A stretch of 64,000 nucleotides of DNA, from the NCBI GenBank assembly GCA_029719485.1, contig CP120722.1, positions 4,216,001-4,280,000 of the forward strand. Direction: 5' to 3'. This DNA is from Kiritimatiellota bacterium B12222. GTDB lineage: Bacteria > Verrucomicrobiota > Kiritimatiellia > SS1-B-03-39 > UBA6053. This document shows positions 17,991 to 26,473 of this stretch, in pieces (the stretch's first letter is position 1; each line of letters begins with the position of its first letter). The notes beneath the pieces were generated by a model. That model did not search any database, was not told the DNA's origin, and saw only the letters and a list, made by a program, of their open reading frames with translations. The position numbers and the translations under genes were made by a program.

Positions 17991-18004
17991 TGTAACAGTT
18001 TGCA
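17991..18004. promoter_or_regulatory. Candidate LacI-family operator
   Basis: TGTAACAGTTTGCA matches 11 of 14 positions of the palindromic LacI/CcpA-family consensus TGTAAACGTTTACA. It lies between the divergent LacI gene (start 17949) and the PEP-CTERM gene (start 18091). Single site, by eye. Confidence 0.4.
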
Positions 18005-18090
18005 TTTATAAGACATTGCTCATTCACGGGACTTAAATTAACCTGTTTTCATATAAACCCGCCTTTCCGTCTCCCACCTGGACTTTAGTT

Positions 18091-18852
18091 ATGAAAACAA
18101 CCCTTCTCTCTTTTCTCACCCTCCTTTCAGCTTCGAGTTTGTGTGTGCAGGCGGCAGTCCTCCTCCCCTACTCAAATGATTTCTCTTCAAGCGTTGCCGA
18201 CTTCTCCACGCAAGGAGGGTCTTGGAACTTAAGTGGTGGATCCTACACCAACACCGACGGGTCAGGAAGCACATCTACAGCCACCATAGATGTAACGGGC
18301 ATCGGTGGCGCAAGCCCCCAAGATTTCACCCTGACCACCACCTTATCCATTAGCGGTGCCGGAAGTAACGGAAATGCCCATGACACCTTTGGTTTTGCAC
18401 TCTTCGGTGAAACCGCCTCAGCTCCCGGCTCTGAGTACCTCCTTATCGATTGGAGCGTAAATGAAAATATGCGCATTCTGAGTATTGGGGGCTCAGGAAA
18501 CGGAAGCCTCGTCAACAGCTCCAAATCCTCTACCTTTAATTTTGCAAATGACACGGCCTATACCATGTCTCTTGATTTCGACTACACCGGCACCGATTTG
18601 GTGGTCACTTTCGGCATCACCGACGGCATCAATAGCGATTCACTTACCTCCAGCTCATTTAGCACCTCAAGTGCATTGAACAGCTCATATCTTGCATTCA
18701 GGAATCGTGAACCTATCAACACCACCGATGGCAACCTCTCGGTGTCCTACGATGAGTTGTCCATTGTCGCCATTCCAGAACCCAATACCTTGGCCATGAT
18801 GCTCATCAGCGGACTCAGTCTCATGGTCGTCGGCATGCGCCGACGCAACTAA
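18091..18852 (+). CDS. PEP-CTERM sorting domain-containing secreted protein
   Basis: 253 aa. The signal peptide runs from MKTTLLSFLTLLSASS to about residue 22 (VQAAV). The mature domain is very rich in Ser, Thr, Gly and Asn and looks like a concanavalin/laminin-G-type beta sandwich: LPYSNDFSS at the start, then YLLIDWSVN, and LSVSYDELSIVA at the end. The tail IPEPNTLAMM, hydrophobic helix and MRRRN is the PEP-CTERM sorting signal. It is probably displayed on the surface or in the matrix after exosortase processing. It is divergent from the LacI/GH130 pair and ends at a strong terminator. Function unknown; possibly carbohydrate binding. Confidence 0.88.
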   Translation: MKTTLLSFLTLLSASSLCVQAAVLLPYSNDFSSSVADFSTQGGSWNLSGGSYTNTDGSGSTSTATIDVTGIGGASPQDFTLTTTLSISGAGSNGNAHDTFGFALFGETASAPGSEYLLIDWSVNENMRILSIGGSGNGSLVNSSKSSTFNFANDTAYTMSLDFDYTGTDLVVTFGITDGINSDSLTSSSFSTSSALNSSYLAFRNREPINTTDGNLSVSYDELSIVAIPEPNTLAMMLISGLSLMVVGMRRRN

Positions 18853-18876
18853 TCAGGCCGATTTAGTCTCTTAACA

Positions 18877-18902
18877 GGGTGAGGAATTCCTCACCCTTTT
18901 TT
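18877..18902 (+). terminator. Rho-independent terminator after the PEP-CTERM gene
   Basis: GGGTGAGG, AATT loop, CCTCACCC (18877-18896) form a perfect eight-base stem followed by six T. Confidence 0.9.
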
Positions 18903-19001
18903 GGGCTGCCTCAACCTTTCCCACATAGGCACGCACTCTGCCAACCAGTGCTACTACAAAGCTTATCATAAAAAAGGCGTGAGTTTTAAAAGTTCCCTGA
19001 G

Positions 19002-19007
19002 TAGAGT
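19002..19007 (+). promoter_or_regulatory. Candidate -10 box for leaderless lutA
   Basis: TAGAGT lies six bases before the lutA ATG. No Shine-Dalgarno sequence is present; the -35 region is not convincing. Confidence 0.25.
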
Positions 19008-19013
19008 CCGGGC

Positions 19014-19733
19014 ATGAAAATTTCCCTGTTCATCCCCTGCTATATCGATCAACTCAACCCTGAAATCGGATTTGCAGTGGCCGATGTACTCACGAAATTG
19101 GGACACGAAATAGACGTGCCCGACGGTCAAACCTGTTGCGGTCAACCCGCCATGAACAATGGTTACGAAGACGAAACCCGTACCGTCGCCCGCCATATTC
19201 TCAAAGTCTTCGCCGACTGTGAAGCCGTGGTCATTCCCTCCGGATCCTGTGGAGCCACCCTGAAACACTTTTATCCCGAACTGTTTGCCGGACGACCCGA
19301 AGAAGAGGCCGCCAAAGCCCTGGCCGCCAAAACCTGGGAGTTCTCAGAATTTCTCGTCGACGTCCTTAAAGTAGATAACCTCGGCGCCCACTTCCCTCAC
19401 AAAGTGACCTGGCACGACGGCTGTCACGGACTCCGTGAACTCCACATTGCCAAACAACCCCGGGCCCTGCTGGCTAAAGTCAAAGGCTTGGAGTTGATCG
19501 AAATGACCGAAGCCAAAAGTTGTTGCGGATTCGGAGGCACCTTCTCTGTCAAGTTCCCTAAAATTTCCACCGCCATGACCCAAGTCAAAACCAGCTCAGC
19601 TGAAGAAACCGGCGCCGAATATATCATCAGCAACGACCCCAGTTGCATGTTACAAATTCAAGGCTATTTGGACAAACAAGGCAGCAAGCTAAAATGCCTG
19701 CACCTGTCCCAAGTCCTCAACCACAGTGCTTGA
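19014..19733 (+). CDS. lutA: L-lactate utilisation Fe-S protein LutA
   Basis: 239 aa, the usual length. Two cysteine-rich CCG domains are present: TCCGQPAMNNGY near residue 40 with the preceding FIPCYID, and CHGLRE followed by SCCGFGGTFSVK near residue 180. These bind [Fe-S] clusters in heterodisulfide-reductase/GlpC-like proteins. LutA works with LutB and LutC to oxidise L-lactate to pyruvate. Here lutB and lutC are not next door but at 31178-33261, on the same strand with the CRISPR locus and larA between. The next gene is convergent. The start is set by homology length; there is no ribosome site. Confidence 0.9.
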   Translation: MKISLFIPCYIDQLNPEIGFAVADVLTKLGHEIDVPDGQTCCGQPAMNNGYEDETRTVARHILKVFADCEAVVIPSGSCGATLKHFYPELFAGRPEEEAAKALAAKTWEFSEFLVDVLKVDNLGAHFPHKVTWHDGCHGLRELHIAKQPRALLAKVKGLELIEMTEAKSCCGFGGTFSVKFPKISTAMTQVKTSSAEETGAEYIISNDPSCMLQIQGYLDKQGSKLKCLHLSQVLNHSA

Positions 19734-19763
19734 AGATCAAAAGCGAACGATCAACTTTTGAGC

Positions 19764-20219
19764 TTAGCCCTCAACCTTCTTGCGCCCCCGGACCGTTCCG
19801 CCCACCACCAAGGCGGCCGAAATGATCAGTAGGTTTTTGATGATGTACTGCCCCTCCATGGTAGGACCATAAGGGATGCGCCCCGCTTGAAAGGTTACCT
19901 CAGGCAACATCACTAAGGGCATAAACGTCCCCACCATCTGCAACGCCAACAAGCCCACCGCGATGCGAGTGGTTTTTTGAAACAGAAAAGCAATGCCAAT
20001 GGCCACTTCCCACCAGCCAATAATGTTCAACCACACCTCCGCATCAAAGAAGGGAAGCCAATTCACCGTTGCCAATACCAATGGCGCCGCCGCAGAAATG
20101 CCAAAAGGTTTAAGAATACCAAACCAAATGAAAATGATGCCTAAGGAAATGCGCAAGGCTTGAATGCCCCAACGCCACATAAAGTCGGAAATCTTACGGT
20201 CTATCTCATCAAAATTCAT
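19764..20219 (-). CDS. DoxX-like integral membrane protein
   Basis: 151 aa from ATG 20219, chosen because GGGAG lies six bases before it (an ATG three bases earlier and one at 20240 are also in frame). Four hydrophobic segments are visible: ALRISLGIIFIWFGILKPFG, the WLNIIGWWEVAIGIAFLF stretch, AVGLLALQMVGTFMPLVML and YIIKNLLIISAALVVGG. The first with FGILKPFG resembles DoxX/SURF4 family proteins. The function of these proteins is poorly known; some are linked to redox or thiosulfate metabolism. It ends convergent to lutA. No operon partner is obvious. Confidence 0.8.
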   Translation of the reverse strand: MNFDEIDRKISDFMWRWGIQALRISLGIIFIWFGILKPFGISAAAPLVLATVNWLPFFDAEVWLNIIGWWEVAIGIAFLFQKTTRIAVGLLALQMVGTFMPLVMLPEVTFQAGRIPYGPTMEGQYIIKNLLIISAALVVGGTVRGRKKVEG

Positions 20220-20299
20220 CATATTCTCCCATTTCAGCATCCCCTGAAGAAGTCAGGGCTTAAACGATCCATCAACCCTACTCTCCGCAAAGACATCCT

Positions 20300-21565
20300 T
20301 CAACGTAAATACGGAATCGTCAACGGCCCTTCCGGCAACACCGCAACCGGTGCATACGGATCTCCCATCCGCTCCAGCTCCGCATCAATCGCCGCCCGCA
20401 AATCCGTCACGGGTTGCAAATGCGCGTTGATCACCGCCTGCGCATCCATCTCCGAATACAATCCCACCCGTGCTTTTTGCAAAATCAAAGCCAGCACTTG
20501 CACTTGCCACTGATCAGACACCCGAAATCCCGGCGCACAAATGGTCGCCAACATCTCATCCGCAGAGGCGTGTTCCTGCAAAAGTTTTCTAAAATTTCCA
20601 TGCGCCGGAAACCCGTCATTGCAACGCGCCGCCATCAAAATCAATCCCCCCGGCTTCACAATTTGAGAAGCTGCCGACATGCCTTTCACACTTTGATATA
20701 AATTTTGATCCAAGGGATACCCACTGTTCGACGTCACCACAATCGGAAAAGCATCCTCACAAGCCAACATCGCGGTTTCTTTGCAAAACGCACAGCCCGC
20801 CGCATGCGCCTCTAACACATCTCCACAGAAAAATCCCGTAATGCGTCGCTCACGATCCAAGGTCACATTCACCAAATAATCCACCGGCAACAACGCACCA
20901 CCCGCCCGCACATGCGCCTGCGTCGGATTGCCCTCCGTAATCCCCCAGGTACTTTGCGCATGCCCAATATTCTCCGCATTGTGATAATGCAAAATCGACT
21001 CCACCCCACTGACACCTGGGAATACCGCCTTGTAGCCACCTGAAAACCCCGCCATAAAATGAGGTTCAATAAAGCCCATCAGAATGCGACGATCCGCAGC
21101 CGCATATTCGCGATTGTATTTCACCTCATAGCCAAAAGTAGATTTCCCAACCGACACCATACTCGCCGCATCATGTCCATCATGATCTACACAACGATAA
21201 CGCGAATAAATCTCTTTCCCCACCATATACTCCCACTCCGCTGGCGTATTCGCCCGATGCGTCCCCGTCCCCGAGATAATGGTAATATTTTCGGCGGGTA
21301 CATGAGCCAATTCAGCAAAAATCCATTGCAATAATCGCTCATTCGGCAAGGCACGGGTAATATCCGGAATCGCAATCGCCAGCGTCTCATCAGCCCCCAC
21401 CCGATCCTTTAACGGCCGACCCCCATAAGGATGCGCGGCCGACTCCTGAAACGCAGCCGCCTCATTTCGAAGCGCTTGAGGATAACGGGCCTCGAGCACG
21501 GTAGCATTTAATCCTTCGAGATTTAAAGCTAATGGATAATCACCATAATCAATGAAGCAATTCAT
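20300..21565 (-). CDS. larA: Nickel-dependent lactate racemase family protein LarA
   Basis: 421 aa from ATG 21565, which has AGGA upstream; a further upstream ATG at 21604 would add 13 residues. The length matches characterised LarA. Key residues are conserved in order: His103 in SGTGTHR, His169 and Lys179 in EPHFMAGFSGGYKAVFPG, and His195 in LHYHNAENIGH, each offset by five from His108, His174, Lys184 and His200 of the Lactobacillus enzyme. Lys holds the nickel-pincer cofactor and the His residues serve in catalysis. The enzyme interconverts D- and L-lactate, or a similar 2-hydroxy acid in other clades. Cofactor genes larB, larC and larE are not in the window. Nearby lutA fits lactate use. 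Confidence 0.87.
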   Translation of the reverse strand: MNCFIDYGDYPLALNLEGLNATVLEARYPQALRNEAAAFQESAAHPYGGRPLKDRVGADETLAIAIPDITRALPNERLLQWIFAELAHVPAENITIISGTGTHRANTPAEWEYMVGKEIYSRYRCVDHDGHDAASMVSVGKSTFGYEVKYNREYAAADRRILMGFIEPHFMAGFSGGYKAVFPGVSGVESILHYHNAENIGHAQSTWGITEGNPTQAHVRAGGALLPVDYLVNVTLDRERRITGFFCGDVLEAHAAGCAFCKETAMLACEDAFPIVVTSNSGYPLDQNLYQSVKGMSAASQIVKPGGLILMAARCNDGFPAHGNFRKLLQEHASADEMLATICAPGFRVSDQWQVQVLALILQKARVGLYSEMDAQAVINAHLQPVTDLRAAIDAELERMGDPYAPVAVLPEGPLTIPYLR

Positions 21566-21676
21566 GTTTTTCCTATAACCCCACAATACATCAGGTGAAA
21601 TCAAAATTCGGCAAATTGGGCAATTAATTCATTGCCTACTTCGCCTAGAGACCGTTATCATTATGATATATAGAAC

Positions 21677-21698
21677 AAAAAAAACCGCCGAAGCGGTT
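21677..21698 (-). terminator. Rho-independent terminator of the tracrRNA
   Basis: On the minus strand AACCGC, loop TTCG, GCGGTT is followed by six more T. The stem spans 21698-21683 and the T run reaches 21677. Its place just after the tracrRNA body fixes the direction of that RNA. Confidence 0.9.
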
Positions 21699-21809
21699 CT
21701 TTTAAATCCAGAGTTGTGGCACTTAACGTTTAGGCTCTCTGGTCGACCCGGTAAAATACCAAAGCCACAGGTTTTGATCTAGGAATTCAGATTACATCAA
21801 ATTAGTAAC
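21677..21809 (-). ncRNA. Predicted tracrRNA of the CRISPR-Cas9 system
   Basis: Read on the minus strand, 21809-21771 is an anti-repeat: it starts GTTACTAATTTG and ends AGATCAAAAC, pairing with the two ends of the CRISPR repeat. The ten bases GTTTTGATCT/AGATCAAAAC pair perfectly; the other end pairs over 12 positions with one mismatch and one G-U. The middle is unpaired, as in natural crRNA:tracrRNA duplexes. Downstream come GGTATTTTACC (a small hairpin), further possible stems (GCCACA with TGTGGC, and CCAGAG with CTCTGG, which would cross as a pseudoknot or be alternatives) and a strong terminator. Length about 133 nt. It is divergent from cas9 and its 5' end abuts the cas9 ribosome site. Confidence 0.85.
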
Positions 21810-21822
21810 AGGAGTCAAGTAG

Positions 21823-24800
21823 ATGAAGTGGGATAATCAATGGGACCGAAAACAAGCATTAGACAAATGGAGCAACCATCCATTTTACACCTCAGCTATT
21901 GTACTGGGAATAGATATTGGATTAGGAGGAATTGGACTTTATCTACGAAAGGGCGATGAATGTCTATTTCGACGTACCCTCCAATATGATGTTCCAAAAT
22001 CAGCTCCTCTTGAAACGCGCAGAGCCTTTCGCGCCGCACGCCACGCCAGACAAAGTGCACGCAAAAGAGAGCGTTATCTCAAAGAGTGGATTGTCAAATA
22101 TGGCCTTCTTTCCCATGATGAAATCCAAAACATATGGAAAAATCCCAAAGTATTTGAGCGCGCTTTTCTCCATCGCTTACGTGGATTAGAACCCAATGGA
22201 CTCTCGAGCCCACATGCTTTAGTCGTTTGTATTCGTCACATACTAGGTTTAAGGGGATATGATTATCACCTCTATTTTGAAAACGCTTTAGAAAGCAGCT
22301 TCCCTTGGGGGTCAGACTGGAATCTATCCGATATAAGAAAATGGGCGAGAAATGGAACCCTAGAAGCTGAATATGGTTTAGCACTTAAACAAATGGTTCA
22401 AAATGGTTTGGCCGAAGAAAGCCTTAAAACCAACGATGAAAACGAAGTGTGTGATTTAATAAATCAAGCAATCGAACGTGGGAAAGGCGATCCTATCCGC
22501 GAAATGTTAGAAAAGCATTTTTCTCAAAATAAACAGAATTTACGTGAGCCAGCCCGTGGATATAATTTTTCTCGTGAACAAGTAAAATCCCACTTGAGGC
22601 AACTCTGTGAAAACCACCAGAGCTTCTTTCCTGATGGAAAGTTTGATCAAGCCATGTTGGAATTGATCGGTGAGCAAGATATCCACGGGAAAGAAATCTA
22701 TAATACGAAAGATGAAAGCATCATAGATTATCACCGCAAAACTGCGGATGATGCAAAAAAACTTTGGGAAAGAAAGGTCAAAAACTGCACAGTAGCAAAC
22801 TTTCTCATCAATAATGACTTGATTCCTAAAAACACAAAAATCAAATGTGCAAAAAATGATGATTTAGATGTAAGGTTGTGGAAACTGTTAAGCTTTCTCA
22901 TTGAACGCCGTGTAGATTTTACAGATGGAACTCGCGAACCCTTAAATGAAGCCGCAATAGGTGCTCTTTTGGAATTTGTTAGGGAAGATACAGCAGCCTG
23001 GAGGGCAAAAACCAAACGGCCCAAGAAACCTACAATCAAATCGGTGCTCAAAGAACATCAAGGTTTAATACATACCACTAAAAAGAGCGAATTAAATGCA
23101 GCCTTTGATGCTCAAATCGCTGATTTACTTAAACCAAAAGCCAGCGTGCTGAATCAGCGCGCAAACATTTGTACTGCATCAGCAAAAGCTCTGTTTAATA
23201 TGGCCACTGACGATGGTAGCCATCTCGATGCAAAACAAGCAAAGAAAAACCTTCATGACTACTACCGGTACAGGAAAAATAACTCTTCCGTTTTAGGTCT
23301 CTACCCTCAAGTTGAATATCTACTTGGAGCCCCGGGGCAATATGATGAAAATCAAAACAGCAAAGACACAACAAATCGCAAAGATGGTCAACCGCAAGAA
23401 CATGGCATTTTGCGTCGATTATTTGCTGATCAACTTGTTTTGGACACCAAGGAACATATCCGTATCAAACATTTGCTCGATGGTAAAACCTGTCCCGATT
23501 ACGTGATCATTGAATCTGTTGGTGACCAGCCTAGGAATACAGAACAACGCAAAAAAATTGAAAAAGAACAAAAAGATCGAAAAGAAGCAAAAAAGAAAAT
23601 TGTATCAAACTACGGTTACGATATTGAAAAAATCACTCCCAATGAAGTTCAGAGAATCATGCTGTTCGATCAACAGACAAATCCTGACGGGAAAACAATT
23701 TGCCCATACACAGGGCAAGACTTAGGTACCGATCCTCTTGCACAAGATTTGGAAGTTGAACATATTTTCCCAGCTTCACGTGGTGGCATTTCCATTATGG
23801 AGAACCTCGCCCTCACGTGGAAAAATGTAAACCAAGACAAAGGTAATCAAACTCCACATGAATTTTTAGGCGATCAAACAACCCGCTACATCAGCGGGAT
23901 GAAATGGAACAAAAGAAAAAAAGACATTTTCTTTCACAAAACTTCAGACGTTCCCGACTGGGAGAACATGACGCGTACCGCACAACTCGCCAGAAACCTT
24001 AAAGCACAAGTCATAAATTGGTTACAAATCACAAATAACGACTTGGATGACACAGCCCTGGCCAATGAAATTCGGAGAAGAATATGTTGCCCCAGCGGTG
24101 GCATGACCGCGGCTTGCCGTGAAGCTTGGGAAGACCATATGCCCGCTGATTTTTTCTATGTGAAAAATATAAATGGTAAAGATCGGAAGATTAAGAATCG
24201 TGGCAATCTTAGACATCACATGTGGGACGCGGCGGTCGTATCCTACATCCCCCCGGGTAATGGACTCAACAGCATCTATCATGGTGGGATTTTCGAATCA
24301 CACCAAACTCAAAAAGGTGTGCCAAAAATGAAACCTTTGCCTGAACTGGCGCCACCTCTTGATAAAATTCACGCCAACGGGGCTAAAACCTGTTACGTAT
24401 CAAAACTTCGATCCAAATCATCCAAGAAAAGCAGAACAGACACAACTATTTTGAGTCCACCGGACCCAAATGGAAAAATGTTGACTCGGTTTAAAAATGA
24501 AGTGAGTAAAACCTGTAAAGATGGTTTGGTGAAGTCATTCAATCCGGGCAAAACCGAAGATCAATTTATACAAAATATTCGCAATGTAGGAATCACCGAA
24601 GAGCGTTTACCAGATAAGGTCATTAGGAATTGGCTGAACACTCCTGATAATAAACCTTTGAAACAACTCGACGGAACTCCCGTTAAAAAATTACAACTCC
24701 CCGCGGGAAAATCCCCAAATGAGGTTAGTCGTTTCCCACATTACAAAACCATTCCTGATTTTCAGCCAGGCAACCCATCTTTCGGAAAAGAAAAGTCCCA

Positions 24801-25251
24801 TACTCTTATTGGCTTTAAAGCCGCTGGTGAGGTGAATGAGTGCTTGGAGATTTATGAATACAAAAACAAAAAGGGTGAGGTAGATTACAAGAGTCGTGTG
24901 CTTCCCACTCCAAGGAATTTAGAGGTATATCGAAGAACCCACGGAGAGAGTTACAAAATCACACCACCCCCTCCTCACTCAAAACGTGTTGCGGTCATCC
25001 GTAACGGGGATCTATTACTTGCTGATTTTGATTATAATGGAAAATTTGTTCAGGAATCACAGTATAAATATTGTTCTCTATGGATGCGAGTGAAGGCCAT
25101 AAAAACCAAAGGGGAATTAGAATTCATATTTGCTGAATATTCAGACATTTCATCACTCCCATTCAAATCCATATCACGAAAAAATATGCTCTGGAGCACT
25201 TCAAGTGCTACCAATCTATTCCAATTATCTAGGATAAAAAAAACCACCTAA
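21823..25251 (+). CDS. cas9: CRISPR-associated endonuclease Cas9 (type II-C-like)
   Basis: 1142 aa, in the size range of compact II-C Cas9. RuvC-I: VLGIDIGLGGIG with Asp31. Arg-rich bridge helix at about 64-88 (RRAFRAARHARQSARKRERY). RuvC-II: YVIIESVGDQ with Glu564. HNH: CPYTGQDLG, then LEVEHIFPASRGG with His647 and MENLALTWKNVNQDKGNQTP. RuvC-III: LRHHMWDAAVVS with His799 and Asp802. All nuclease residues are intact. The last 300 residues are the PAM-interacting part. RNA-guided, it cuts both strands of foreign DNA with crRNA and tracrRNA. AGGAG sits eight bases before the ATG. cas1 follows after 14 bases. No csn2 or cas4 is present, which supports II-C. Confidence 0.96.
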   Translation: MKWDNQWDRKQALDKWSNHPFYTSAIVLGIDIGLGGIGLYLRKGDECLFRRTLQYDVPKSAPLETRRAFRAARHARQSARKRERYLKEWIVKYGLLSHDEIQNIWKNPKVFERAFLHRLRGLEPNGLSSPHALVVCIRHILGLRGYDYHLYFENALESSFPWGSDWNLSDIRKWARNGTLEAEYGLALKQMVQNGLAEESLKTNDENEVCDLINQAIERGKGDPIREMLEKHFSQNKQNLREPARGYNFSREQVKSHLRQLCENHQSFFPDGKFDQAMLELIGEQDIHGKEIYNTKDESIIDYHRKTADDAKKLWERKVKNCTVANFLINNDLIPKNTKIKCAKNDDLDVRLWKLLSFLIERRVDFTDGTREPLNEAAIGALLEFVREDTAAWRAKTKRPKKPTIKSVLKEHQGLIHTTKKSELNAAFDAQIADLLKPKASVLNQRANICTASAKALFNMATDDGSHLDAKQAKKNLHDYYRYRKNNSSVLGLYPQVEYLLGAPGQYDENQNSKDTTNRKDGQPQEHGILRRLFADQLVLDTKEHIRIKHLLDGKTCPDYVIIESVGDQPRNTEQRKKIEKEQKDRKEAKKKIVSNYGYDIEKITPNEVQRIMLFDQQTNPDGKTICPYTGQDLGTDPLAQDLEVEHIFPASRGGISIMENLALTWKNVNQDKGNQTPHEFLGDQTTRYISGMKWNKRKKDIFFHKTSDVPDWENMTRTAQLARNLKAQVINWLQITNNDLDDTALANEIRRRICCPSGGMTAACREAWEDHMPADFFYVKNINGKDRKIKNRGNLRHHMWDAAVVSYIPPGNGLNSIYHGGIFESHQTQKGVPKMKPLPELAPPLDKIHANGAKTCYVSKLRSKSSKKSRTDTTILSPPDPNGKMLTRFKNEVSKTCKDGLVKSFNPGKTEDQFIQNIRNVGITEERLPDKVIRNWLNTPDNKPLKQLDGTPVKKLQLPAGKSPNEVSRFPHYKTIPDFQPGNPSFGKEKSHTLIGFKAAGEVNECLEIYEYKNKKGEVDYKSRVLPTPRNLEVYRRTHGESYKITPPPPHSKRVAVIRNGDLLLADFDYNGKFVQESQYKYCSLWMRVKAIKTKGELEFIFAEYSDISSLPFKSISRKNMLWSTSSATNLFQLSRIKKTT

Positions 25252-25265
25252 GCTTAACATATAAA

Positions 25266-26162
25266 ATGATCCATCACCTGATTCTTCTGGCAGAGAAACA
25301 GGATCTTCAGCTTGAAAAAGGGATGTTAAGATCCGGTTCCAAAAAAATTGCTATCGAAACTCTGGGAAGCCTGCAGTGTTTTTCGACTCAGGTACGCTGG
25401 TCTCAACCTGTGCTTATGGAATTGGTCCATCAATGCCCGGTGGTCATGGCATGCTGGCAACCCCAACGTAAAAAATGGCAAACTTTCGGCTTGGCGCCGC
25501 GTGAACGTCACGTCAATCCGGAGGCGTTGTCAAAACTTTGCTCTCTTAAAGAAAAAGAGTCCACCAAACTCGCCAGCAAACTCCTCTATAGTAAAGTATG
25601 TAACCAACATTTTCTGCTACGTTCATTCAATCCCCGGCTCTCCAATAAACCCGATCTGCAAGAATCCTCCATCAGTCGCATATTACGATTAGAAGCCCAG
25701 TATGCGCGATTTTTTTGGCCACGATACTTTGATGCCATGTGCGATGATTTATTTCATCGTGAAAAACGAAAGCCGAAACATCCACTCAATGCAGCACTGA
25801 GCTATGGTTATGGGTACCTGTATCATGCAATTTGTTGGGAATGTTTATCACACGGTCTGGAAACCAGTGTTGGTCTAATCCATAAACACCGAAAAAACCG
25901 TCCGAGTTTGGCCTGTGACTTAATTGAGCCTCTCCGCTGCATCGTCGAACTTACCCTACTCAGGGGTTGGGAAGAAATGCCAAACAAGCAAACCATGGCA
26001 GGGCGTTTTGCGGAAATGATGGAAGATCGTTATATTTACAAAAATAAAAAATTCAGAGTACGAACCATCATTCGACTCATGGTAGAATCGTTTATTCAAA
26101 GTCTTTTACACAAACAACCCTTCGTCCCCTTCCAGATCGATGCTCGTGATGCTTGCCTATGA
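25266..26162 (+). CDS. cas1: CRISPR-associated integrase Cas1
   Basis: 298 aa, normal for type II Cas1. Metal-binding active-site residues are visible: Glu143 in RLEAQYARFFW, His206 in GLIHKH and Asp218/Glu221 in ACDLIEPLR. The N-terminal beta domain and C-terminal helical domain (LNAALSYGYGYLYHAI) are as expected. With Cas2 it captures short pieces of invading DNA and inserts them into the array. The gene lies 14 bases after cas9 and overlaps cas2 by 23 bases, forming a cas9-cas1-cas2 operon. Confidence 0.95.
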   Translation: MIHHLILLAEKQDLQLEKGMLRSGSKKIAIETLGSLQCFSTQVRWSQPVLMELVHQCPVVMACWQPQRKKWQTFGLAPRERHVNPEALSKLCSLKEKESTKLASKLLYSKVCNQHFLLRSFNPRLSNKPDLQESSISRILRLEAQYARFFWPRYFDAMCDDLFHREKRKPKHPLNAALSYGYGYLYHAICWECLSHGLETSVGLIHKHRKNRPSLACDLIEPLRCIVELTLLRGWEEMPNKQTMAGRFAEMMEDRYIYKNKKFRVRTIIRLMVESFIQSLLHKQPFVPFQIDARDACL

Positions 26163-26436
26163 TTGCCCGGAATCGAAGGATCAAACCTTCATCCGTAAAG
26201 AATTCGAAAAAATTGGAGGGTTACGGGTACAATACAGTATTTATATTTTTAATGGCGAAAGTCATGAATGCGAGCGGGTGATCCGCCATATGAAACGTAT
26301 GGTTGCGGAAATCGATGGAGATATTCGTCTTTTCCCTATGGAGGAACGCGTTTGGGATGCCCAAATTATCATGTCTGAATACCTTGAGACCACGAAACGT
26401 TTAGGCCAGCTAAAAGATTTCGTGATAATATGGTAA
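26140..26436 (+). CDS. cas2: CRISPR-associated protein Cas2
   Basis: 98 aa. The ferredoxin-like fold begins MLVMLAYDCPE with the conserved Asp8 at the end of strand one, then RKEFEKIGGLRVQYSIYIFNG and a C-terminal strand pair with VWDAQIIM. It bridges two Cas1 dimers in the spacer-integration complex. The start overlaps the end of cas1. The stop is 37 bases before the first CRISPR repeat, leaving no room for a long conventional leader on this side. Confidence 0.94.
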   Translation: MLVMLAYDCPESKDQTFIRKEFEKIGGLRVQYSIYIFNGESHECERVIRHMKRMVAEIDGDIRLFPMEERVWDAQIIMSEYLETTKRLGQLKDFVIIW

Positions 26437-26471
26437 CTGTAAAACACTTAAAATAAGCATCTTACAGCTAC
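26433..26471. other. Inverted repeat between cas2 stop and CRISPR array
   Basis: GTAACTGTAA (26433-26442) and TTACAGCTAC (26462-26471) can pair over ten bases with a single non-Watson-Crick position. It includes the cas2 stop codon and ends two bases before the first repeat. It could end transcripts from either side or be an integration-site element; there is no T run. Confidence 0.45.
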
Positions 26472-26473
26472 CT

